In this document: in pieces, positions 17,041 through 22,269 of the stretch
Layout of the letters: the number at the start of each line of letters is the position of its first letter
Numbering within the stretch: position 1 is the first letter of the stretch
Source: Acidiphilium sp. CAG:727
Lineage (GTDB): Bacteria; Bacillota; Clostridia; Christensenellales; Borkfalkiaceae
Length of the DNA: 23,605 nucleotides
Assembly: GCA_000437515.1 (NCBI GenBank)
Contig: FR898488.1
Coordinates: 20,130 to 43,734, forward strand
Direction: 5' to 3'
The notes under the pieces: generated by a model
The model's database searches: none
The model's input: the letters and a program-made list of their open reading frames with translations, nothing else
Told to the model about the DNA's origin: nothing
Translations under genes and position numbers: made by a program

Positions 17041-17766
17041 TTATTTTTCGTCTTCAGTCGCGACGTAGTCGCCTTCGTAATTTTTACCCAAAACCGCGAA
17101 AACGGTCATAAACATAGTTTTGATATCTCGCCAAAAACCGTAGTTTTTAATCTCTTTAAGATTATAATACATCTTCGCGGGCAAAATCTTTTCGACGTAA
17201 GTTTTATCCGTATCTTCCGCTCCGCTTAAAAGTTCGGCTTCGTCTTTATAGTAAATACTCGCAAGACTCGTTACGCCGGCAGGCAACAAAAGAGTCGCTT
17301 TCATTTCGGGCGTATACTCGCTTACGTATTTAGGGACTTCCGGGCGCGTACCGACGAATGTCATAGTTCCTCGGAATATATCTATAAGTTGGCAAATCTC
17401 GTCCAAACGGAACTTCCGTATAAACTTGCCGACTTTCGTAACCCGCGAATCGTGGTCTACGGTAACTTGCGAACCTTTATCTGCGTTTTGCACCATCGAC
17501 CTGAATTTGAATATTCTGAAATGTTTTCCGTATTGCGTAACCCTTTCCTGACGGTAAAATACGGGACCTTTACTGTCTGTTTTTATCGCTATCGCCAGAA
17601 TCAGAAACAAAGGCGACAGAATTATAAGCATAATAGCCGAAACGAAAATATCGAAAATTCTCTTCCAGAACAGCGAAAATCTTTTTTTACGAAGAACGTC
17701 GTAATATTCCCGCACTTCTTCGGTTTGCATATCGGCAGGCAGTTTTTCCCACTTAACAAGACGCAT
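17041..17766 (-). CDS. Undecaprenyl-phosphate sugar-1-phosphate transferase (PglC/WbaP-type)
   Basis: Monotopic phosphoglycosyl transferase that starts glycan assembly by placing a sugar phosphate on undecaprenyl phosphate; 241 residues. It has an amphipathic N-terminus, then KRIFDIFVSAIMLIILSPLFLILAIAI (35-61), the re-entrant helix with the Ser-Pro break. GPVFYRQERV (67-76), FRIFKFRSM (83-91), the catalytic dyad LDE (Asp122, Glu123) and FVGTRPEVP (137-145) follow. The motif reads DEICQLIDIFRGTMTFVGTRP rather than the common DELPQLxNVLxGxMSxVGPRP, marking a subfamily. Its start shares a base with the aminotransferase stop (TAATG). The pairing with a DegT aminotransferase suggests an amino-deoxy sugar as the first residue (inference). 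Confidence 0.93.
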   Translation of the reverse strand: MRLVKWEKLPADMQTEEVREYYDVLRKKRFSLFWKRIFDIFVSAIMLIILSPLFLILAIAIKTDSKGPVFYRQERVTQYGKHFRIFKFRSMVQNADKGSQVTVDHDSRVTKVGKFIRKFRLDEICQLIDIFRGTMTFVGTRPEVPKYVSEYTPEMKATLLLPAGVTSLASIYYKDEAELLSGAEDTDKTYVEKILPAKMYYNLKEIKNYGFWRDIKTMFMTVFAVLGKNYEGDYVATEDEK

Positions 17767-18968
17767 TAAAGATACTCCCGCAAAATATCCGTAAAATTAT
17801 CGATTACGTATTCGACTTCTTCGTCCGTAAGACATGTATGAAGCGGAAGCGTAATTTCGTGTGCAAAATGATTATAAGCGTTAGGATAATCTTTTATATC
17901 GAATCCGAGATTTTTATAAGCGGTATGCATCGGAAGCGGCTTATAATGCACGTTGCAGGCGATTTCCCTTTCAGCCATTTTGTTGATAATTTCTCCGCGT
18001 TGTTCGTACGAGACGTTCGGAATTTCCGTAATATACAAATGCCCCGAAGATTCGTGTTCGTCGGTATAATGCGGCAAAACTTTTACGCCGAGCGGTTTCA
18101 ACGCCCTGTCGTATCTTTCGATAATATCTCTGCGGCGTTTAAGCATACCCGGATAGCGTACGAATTGTTTAAGCCCTATTGCGGCAACCACGTCGGTCAT
18201 ATTGCATTTATACCAGGTTCCGACGATATCGTATTCCCATGCGCCGAGTTTCGTTTTTGCAAGCGCGTCTTTAGATTGACCGTGCAGACTTAACAACTGC
18301 AATTGACGATAAATTTCGTCGTCGCTTATTCCGTCTATAGTTTTCCAAGTAAGCGCGCCGCCTTCCGCCGTCGTAAAGTTTTTCACGGCGTGAAAACTGA
18401 ACGACGAAAAATCGGCGACCGAACCTATCATTTTGCCGTTTAATTTTGCCCCGAACGCGTGAGCGGTATCCGCGCAGACGACGATTCTTCCTATTGCCCT
18501 CTGAATATCGTTCGCCGGTTTGAATAAATGTTTTTTTCGCTCTACGATGCCGAATATTCTATCGTAGTCGCAAGGCACGCCGCCCAAATCTACGGGGATA
18601 ATAACTTTGGTTTTATCGGTAATCGCCCTTTCGAGCGCATCGTAGTCCATTTCAAGGCTGTTTGCCTGAGTATCAATAAGTTTAAGCGTCGCTCCGACGT
18701 GACACACGACCGACGCCGAAGCGGTATACGTATATGCCGAAGTTATGACTTCATCGCCCGCGCCTATACCCAAAACGTGCAGCGCCATTTCAGCGCAGGC
18801 GGTCTGCGAGTTAAGGCAAACGCATTTGTTTACGCCTATCCATCCGGCGATTTCTTTTTCAAGTTGCTTGGTACGGGGTCCCGTCGTAATCCAACCGGAA
18901 CGCAAGGCTTCTGAAACTTCGTTTATTTCAAGTTCGGAAATATCCGGAGGAGAAAACGATATTCTCAT
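17766..18968 (-). CDS. DegT/DnrJ/EryC1/StrS-family sugar aminotransferase
   Basis: PLP enzyme that aminates a nucleotide keto-sugar; cytoplasmic; 400 residues. Motifs: SGWITTGPRTKQLE (24-37), NSQTACAEMALHVLG (53-67), ADTAHAFGAK (166-175, the PLP-contacting Asp and nearby His), and the internal aldimine lysine Lys196 in FSFHAVKNFTTAEGGAL. It resembles PglE/WecE/PseC-type enzymes making 4-amino-sugars. The partner 4,6-dehydratase and any acetyltransferase are not in this operon, so its substrate must come from elsewhere unless the terminal SDR gene serves that step. It is the first gene of the operon: GGAG 8 bases upstream, promoter at 19025-19053 and a dyad in the leader. Confidence 0.93.
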   Translation of the reverse strand: MRISFSPPDISELEINEVSEALRSGWITTGPRTKQLEKEIAGWIGVNKCVCLNSQTACAEMALHVLGIGAGDEVITSAYTYTASASVVCHVGATLKLIDTQANSLEMDYDALERAITDKTKVIIPVDLGGVPCDYDRIFGIVERKKHLFKPANDIQRAIGRIVVCADTAHAFGAKLNGKMIGSVADFSSFSFHAVKNFTTAEGGALTWKTIDGISDDEIYRQLQLLSLHGQSKDALAKTKLGAWEYDIVGTWYKCNMTDVVAAIGLKQFVRYPGMLKRRRDIIERYDRALKPLGVKVLPHYTDEHESSGHLYITEIPNVSYEQRGEIINKMAEREIACNVHYKPLPMHTAYKNLGFDIKDYPNAYNHFAHEITLPLHTCLTDEEVEYVIDNFTDILREYL

Positions 18969-18991
18969 AAAATTTACTCCTTTTTACCGAG

Positions 18992-19011
18992 TATATCTAT
19001 GAATAGATATA
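18992..19011. promoter_or_regulatory. 9-bp inverted repeat in the leader of the surface-polymer operon
   Basis: TATATCTAT (18992-19000) and ATAGATATA (19003-19011) form a perfect dyad with a 2-base centre. It starts about 8 bases downstream of the predicted transcription start (near 19018) and lies before the ribosome site. The position suits a repressor operator or a short leader hairpin; the regulator is unknown. Confidence 0.5.
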
Positions 19012-19024
19012 ACATTTCTTATTG

Positions 19025-19053
19025 AGTATAACATATTTCTGATTAAAAATCAA
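19025..19053 (-). promoter_or_regulatory. Promoter of the nine-gene surface-polymer operon
   Basis: On the minus strand TTGATT (19053-19048), a 17-base spacer and TATACT (19030-19025) match sigma-A. The start is predicted near 19018, about 50 bases before the aminotransferase ATG. It is the only good promoter I see for the nine genes. Confidence 0.75.
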
Positions 19054-19178
19054 ATAATGCGCGGCAAATACGAGCATTTTTTAGTTAAATCTGTTTTTAA
19101 CGGCGATTTTCCGTATTGTTTCCGTCGCAAAAAATTGCCTTATAAGATCGTTTATATTCTGAATTCGACAAAAACTCA

Positions 19179-19415
19179 TTACGGCGTACGCCCCACTGCT
19201 GCCGTTCCTCCGCACAGTACGCCGTTCGGATCTATAACGCCGTTTAAGATGCCTGTTTCGATTTCGGTTTCGCCTGCAATTTTTAACGCCGTTTCATCGT
19301 TCGTCCCGGAATACTTCTCGATTATTGATTTTATTGCCGCTTGCGCTACCGGAATCCGGAATGCGTCAAATTGCATAAGCGTGCCGTCTTTATCGTAAAT
19401 TATTGCTTTTACCAT
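19179..19415 (-). pseudogene. HAD-family phosphatase, N-terminal remnant
   Basis: Only 78 residues remain of what is usually a ~220-residue haloacid dehalogenase-type hydrolase. The first motif is intact (IIYDKDGTL, nucleophile Asp8, general acid Asp10), followed by cap-domain-like helices (FDAFRIPVAQAAIKSIIEKYSG). The frame stops at 19179 after GVLCGGTAAVGRTP. HAD motifs II-IV are missing: the next 125 bases lead straight into the polymer operon promoter. A short continuation in another frame (NDLIRQFFATETIRKIAVKN) might be decayed downstream sequence. A plausible ribosome site (AAGG, 7 bases before the ATG) survives. An intentional micro-protein is possible, but decay is the simpler reading. 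Confidence 0.65.
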
Positions 19416-19526
19416 AGTGATACCTTTCCAACTTAAACTGTATCATAACGTATTCGTTTATGCAAGAAGTCGTATACCGATCATGACGGTTTACTAAAAA
19501 TTTACATTTCCCCCTGAAGAATTTCG

Positions 19527-19573
19527 TATAAAAAAACAAAACGAACCCCTGGATTAACTCCGGAGTTCGTTTT
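19527..19573 (-). terminator. Intrinsic terminator downstream of the 141-aa gene region
   Basis: The stem is AAAACGAAC (19538-19546) paired with GTTCGTTTT (19565-19573). On the minus strand the stem is followed by TTTTGTTTTTTTATA, a strong U-tract. An alternative 12-bp palindrome AACTCCGGAGTT (19555-19566) overlaps the loop side. It would end transcripts coming from the RHH/141-aa unit. Confidence 0.75.
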
Positions 19574-19744
19574 ATTCTTGTTTGTGTCACTCGGATAAAA
19601 TCTCGTTTTTCGGGCAATTTTCGAGAGTGTGTCGAACGATAAATACTTTTTCCATAGTGCAGTAGCTTTAAAAATAGTATTAATTTTCTCTTGTAACAAA
19701 AAAAGACCCCTACCCATAAAAATATGCACCCCGAAAGAGTCTAA

Positions 19745-19780
19745 CTTTTGGTGGCGCATTTCACTTTTGGGGGCATTTCA
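19745..19780. repeat. Imperfect tandem repeat, possible IS3-family end remnant
   Basis: CTTTTGGTGGCGCATTTCA (19745-19763) is followed at once by CTTTTGGGGGCATTTCA (19764-19780). Read on the minus strand, this plus the adjoining AGTTAGACTCTTTCGGGGTGCATA resembles terminal sequences of IS3-family elements (CCCCAAAAGTTAGAC...GGGGTGCA). No transposase gene accompanies it. The repeat is seen directly; the IS assignment is from memory of the family and is weak. Confidence 0.4.
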
Positions 19781-19834
19781 GAAGCTTAAACTTCCGAAGG
19801 TGCGGTTTCTCCATATTTTCGCAATAAAATACCG

Positions 19835-20260
19835 CTATAAAGCGTTTTCAATCTCATCGAAGTGATTTTCGATTATCTCCGCATAATCGTCGATAACTTG
19901 TATCGGTGATAGATTTTTAAATTTTTCTTTGTCGATATCAAGCACTTCGTTTATATTCTTCCATTCCAACACGTTCTTATCGCACGATATTTTACCGACA
20001 GAAAAGGCTCTGGAATAAACAACGATATTCAAACCGAAAGGATAGCCGATGTGCTCGATGTCTATAAGATGGTTATCCTTTTCGAAACAAAAAGACTCCT
20101 CTCCGTTTTTGAAAAAATATTTATACCTATACCCTTTATCCAATAAAAAACGAAATTTATTTTCAATGTATTTTTTACTGTTCTTTTCGTATTCGTTTTT
20201 TTTCTTAAAAATCCAAAAACACATTTCCTTATCCACGGTATTAAATGTTCTATATGTCAC
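19835..20260 (-). CDS. Hypothetical 141-residue protein, second gene of RHH bicistron
   Basis: I do not recognise this protein. It is soluble, rich in Lys/Asn/Phe/Tyr, with a central aromatic beta-like region (GYRYKYFFKNGEESFCFEKDNHLIDIEHIGYPFGLNIVVYSR) and an acidic helical C-terminus (YAEIIENHFDEIENAL). The general look resembles small immunity-type or toxin-antitoxin-associated proteins, but no motif proves it. I place the start at the GTG (20258-20260), which overlaps the stop of the preceding RHH reading frame as GTGA. A downstream ATG at 20224 is preceded by AAGGA but too closely. The gene is AT-rich compared with the chromosome-like neighbours. The context, behind a DNA-binding-type small protein under one promoter, suggests a paired function. 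Confidence 0.6.
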   Translation of the reverse strand: MTYRTFNTVDKEMCFWIFKKKNEYEKNSKKYIENKFRFLLDKGYRYKYFFKNGEESFCFEKDNHLIDIEHIGYPFGLNIVVYSRAFSVGKISCDKNVLEWKNINEVLDIDKEKFKNLSPIQVIDDYAEIIENHFDEIENAL

Positions 20261-20444
20261 AGCATTGTTTCACGACGTCGTACAATAATTTGAGTTAAAA
20301 AGTAATTTATACTATAGAAATAAGTGCCTTTATCTTTTCCTTTTTGTACTTTTTGTACTTCTTCCCTCACTTCCTTATATAAGTCAGGATGTAGTCGCAA
20401 AGGAAAAGTTTTTTCTGAACTGTTGGAGTCTTCGTATTATTCAT
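20257..20444 (-). pseudogene. Ribbon-helix-helix (Arc/MetJ-type) protein with a frame break in an A6 run
   Basis: The ATG at 20442-20444 opens a frame that ends after 25 codons. Shifting back one base at six A residues (plus-strand T-run 20409-20414) gives a continuous ~62-residue protein ending at 20257. The joined product reads VQKK then TFPLRLHPDLYKEVREEVQK, followed by SINYFLTQIIVRRR. This is the beta strand, helix A and helix B of an RHH DNA-binding domain. A promoter (20485-20513) and a GTGA overlap with the next gene remain. The break may be a true mutation (loss of one A), slippage-dependent expression, or a sequence error. RHH proteins commonly act as antitoxins or autoregulators. 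Confidence 0.6.
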
Positions 20445-20484
20445 AAAAATTTGTCACCCTATGAAGACATAATTTCATGGCGTG

Positions 20485-20513
20485 ATGATAGCATAAATCA
20501 CTTAAAAAGTCAA
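20485..20513 (-). promoter_or_regulatory. Promoter of the RHH/141-aa bicistron
   Basis: TTGACT (20513-20508), a 17-base spacer and TATCAT (20490-20485) on the minus strand fit sigma-A well. The start is predicted near 20478. The leader contains a small 5-bp hairpin (ATGAA...TTCAT, 20461-20478) that could be an operator or RNA element, and AGGGTG lies 10 bases before the RHH ATG. Confidence 0.7.
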
Positions 20514-20634
20514 CCAGTTTTCGTAAATAAGTTCCTCAATACTCAATTCTAATAAGTTTCAAGTCCTACAGGAGGGTTCTTTTCGTTTGACAGACTTTCT
20601 AATAGTAATTTATGCTTTTTTTAGTCATAAAAAA

Positions 20635-20667
20635 AGACCGAGTAACGGTTGCTCCGCTACTCGGTCT
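20635..20667 (-). terminator. Second terminator downstream of the tRNA
   Basis: AGACCGAGTA (20635-20644) pairs with TACTCGGTCT (20658-20667), and the stem extends by CGG/CCG after one mismatch. On the minus strand it runs into TTTTTTTATGA. It lies about 100 bases beyond the tRNA 3' end, after a first terminator; it may be a backup insulating the RHH unit. The rest of the 20445-20764 gap holds nothing else I can support. Confidence 0.75.
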
Positions 20668-20726
20668 ACTAATTTATCAATAAAAATGTTCAATTATAGG
20701 CAAAAATGTCCTTAAAAATGCAAAAA

Positions 20727-20760
20727 TGATGGTCTATAAGAAAAGACTTATAGACCATCA
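20727..20760 (-). terminator. Terminator directly after tRNA-Leu
   Basis: A perfect 14-bp stem, TGATGGTCTATAAG (20727-20740) with CTTATAGACCATCA (20747-20760), has a six-base loop. On the minus strand it is followed by TTTTTGCATTTTT. It begins 4 bases beyond the encoded CCA of the tRNA. Confidence 0.85.
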
Positions 20761-20764
20761 CACT

Positions 20765-20850
20765 TGGTGCGGTCAACAGGACTTGAACCTGCACGAGAAA
20801 GCCTCATAAGATCCTTAGTCTTATGCGTCTGCCAATTCCGCCATAACCGC
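20765..20850 (-). tRNA. tRNA-Leu, anticodon AAG
   Basis: An 86-base class II tRNA with encoded CCA. Acceptor GCGGTTA pairs with TGACCGC. The D-arm TGGCGGAATTGGCAGACGC is the standard Leu form. The anticodon stem TAAGA/TCTTA encloses the loop CTAAGGA, so positions 34-36 are AAG (codon CUU). A long variable arm contains a GAG/CTC stem, and the T-arm is GCAGG-TTCAAGT-CCTGT. The first anticodon base A would be a TadA substrate (A to inosine) if modified. It has its own promoter and terminator and stands alone. Confidence 0.95.
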
Positions 20851-20904
20851 ATTTTTCGCAACCTAAACGCCAACGAATGTCGTCAACACCCAGACTGCTC
20901 GAAT

Positions 20905-20933
20905 ATAATAACAAATTAGAATTCGTTTGTCAA
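20905..20933 (-). promoter_or_regulatory. tRNA-Leu promoter
   Basis: A perfect TTGACA (20933-20928), a 17-base spacer and TATTAT (20910-20905) on the minus strand. The start is expected near 20898, about 48 bases before the mature tRNA 5' end. Confidence 0.85.
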
Positions 20934-21033
20934 ACGTTTTCGTCTGATTTTTTGCATTTTTCTACATATTTTTTTATGAATCGAAATTTTTGTCGCAGAA
21001 GTAAAATCAGCGATAAATTTTTTCCTATTTTCC

Positions 21034-21062
21034 TTGAAAAGTCTTAAAAACAATGTTATAAT
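21034..21062 (+). promoter_or_regulatory. Promoter of the WYL regulator, overlapping its start
   Basis: TTGAAA (21034-21039), a 17-base spacer and a perfect TATAAT (21057-21062). Only six bases separate the -10 from the ATG at 21069, so the expected transcription start is at or within a base of the start codon. Confidence 0.8.
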
Positions 21063-21068
21063 ACGATT

Positions 21069-22007
21069 ATGAAATACGAGATGATGTTGCGAATATTATT
21101 TTATCTGTTGTCCCGCGGGAAAACTTCCGCCTCGAAACTTGCTTCGAGATTCGATATATCTACCCGAAGCGTAATTCGTTACGTCAACGAAATCAGCCTT
21201 GCGGGAATCCCTATCATTGCAGACAACGGCAGAAACGGCGGCTACTACATCGCGGATTCTTACAGAATTACCGACGGATTTATGACGAAAGAAGAATTTG
21301 ACGCGCTTATAGCCGCGGCCGAAGCCTTTAACGATTCGCTCGGCGAAAAACACCTTTCATCCGCAGTCGACAAATTAAAATCCATGCATCGTCCAAGACA
21401 AAACAGCGGCGAACTTAAAGCAGGAAACTTTTTAATAGACTTTTCCAGTTGGTACGGTCAAAACGATACGAAAGCCGTAATTTCCGTATTAGAAGAGGCT
21501 ATTGAACGCAACGTTACCGTCAACATCGAATACGTAGACAAAAACGGAAACAAAACCGACAGAGAAATAGAGCCTCACGTTATTATACTTAAACAGGGTT
21601 TATGGTACGTTTACGCATATTGTAAAGTAAGGAACGAATTCAGAACCTTCAAGTTGTCGAGAATTTCTTACGCCACGCAAACGGAAACCAAATATAAAAA
21701 ACGCCCCACCGATCTCGGATTGCTTACTAACGAAAAATGGTTTGACGAAAGCAACGCAGAATATATTGACCTTCGCATAGACGAAAATTGCGTAAACGAC
21801 GTAGAAGAATGGATAGGCGTAAACAGTATATACCGAAATACCGACGGTTGGACGTATGCGTCGGGCAAACTACCCATCGACGAATGGCTTATTTCGAAAA
21901 TCGCCGGTTACGGCGGAAAAGTCGCCGTAATTTCACCCGAGTCGCTTAAACTGGCGGTAGTAAACAAGGCGAAAGAGATTTTGGAATTATACGATCGGTC
22001 GTTGTAA
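21069..22007 (+). CDS. HTH-WYL transcriptional regulator
   Basis: A cytoplasmic DNA-binding regulator of 312 residues, the common size for this family. The N-terminus is a winged-helix HTH_11/DeoR-type domain (about 5-62: LSRGKTSASKLASRFDISTRSVIRYVNEIS, then the wing IIADNGRNGGYYI). The WYL domain spans roughly 136-205, with the name motif at GLWYVYAYC (178-185) and FRTFKLSRI (191-199), and a WCX-like C-terminal extension ends the protein. WYL proteins bind nucleic-acid or nucleotide-like ligands and often regulate defence or stress genes; the targets here are unknown. No Shine-Dalgarno precedes the ATG and the promoter abuts it, so the mRNA is probably leaderless. If translation instead starts at Met5 or Met6 the leader would still be only about 12-15 bases. 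Confidence 0.9.
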   Translation: MKYEMMLRILFYLLSRGKTSASKLASRFDISTRSVIRYVNEISLAGIPIIADNGRNGGYYIADSYRITDGFMTKEEFDALIAAAEAFNDSLGEKHLSSAVDKLKSMHRPRQNSGELKAGNFLIDFSSWYGQNDTKAVISVLEEAIERNVTVNIEYVDKNGNKTDREIEPHVIILKQGLWYVYAYCKVRNEFRTFKLSRISYATQTETKYKKRPTDLGLLTNEKWFDESNAEYIDLRIDENCVNDVEEWIGVNSIYRNTDGWTYASGKLPIDEWLISKIAGYGGKVAVISPESLKLAVVNKAKEILELYDRSL

Positions 22008-22220
22008 GTCTGCGCAAAGTAAAATGCGGCTTTATTGTAAATTTAAGAAAGTTTAACCGCAAAACCAGCCGTAAAATATTAAGTATAAAATAATTTTACG
22101 AACACGTATCAAAAGAAACAACCGGTTTAATCCTTCGTCGTCGTATGCCGGGCAAGAATAACACCACTTATAAACGCAATAATATATTTTTGTCTGTCGC
22201 AAACCGCTCTCTGTAATGCA

Positions 22221-22248
22221 AAAAAAGGGGGCGGTTGCTCCCTTTTTT
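22221..22248. terminator. Bidirectional terminator between WYL regulator and MBL hydrolase
   Basis: AAAAAAGGGGGC (22221-22232) pairs with GCTCCCTTTTTT (22237-22248), with one G-T wobble and the loop GGTT. U-tracts form on both strands. It serves both convergent genes. The rest of 22008-22269 shows nothing I can support. Confidence 0.85.
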
Positions 22249-22269
22249 ATAAACTTAACGCGGAAAAAC

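Larger units (their letters stand above)
19416..19834. other. Gene-free stretch with terminator and possible mobile-element debris
   Basis: This 419-base stretch has no convincing gene. It holds an intrinsic terminator on the minus strand (19527-19573) and, at 19700-19780, G-rich blocks with a near-duplicated 17-19-base unit resembling IS3-type transposon ends. Short open frames here on the minus strand (up to 85 codons, 19502-19759) run through the terminator stem and show no clear family. A faint likeness of one segment (LSFDTLSKIARKTRF) to the start of IS4-type transposases is not enough to call. Confidence 0.55.

Noticed and set aside
19502..19759. 85-codon minus-strand open frame as a transposase start
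   Set aside because: Only a vague likeness to IS4-type N-termini; it reads through a terminator stem and has no convincing ribosome site.
20551..20577. A TTTCAAGTCCT match resembling the T-loop of the nearby tRNA-Leu, as a possible attachment site
   Set aside because: It is in the opposite orientation to the tRNA (an att pair should be direct) and the match is only about 10 bases; no integrase is present.
20531..20640. CRISPR-like repeat or IS200/IS605-type hairpin end
   Set aside because: Only one copy and a 4-bp hairpin (TCCT-AC-AGGA); no repeat-spacer periodicity and no TnpA/TnpB gene.
20587..20667. Possible small RNA on the plus strand from TTGACA (20587-20592) to the stem at 20635-20667
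   Set aside because: The -10 (TATGCT, 18-base spacer) is poor and the plus-strand side of the stem lacks a U-tract; the hairpin fits a minus-strand terminator.
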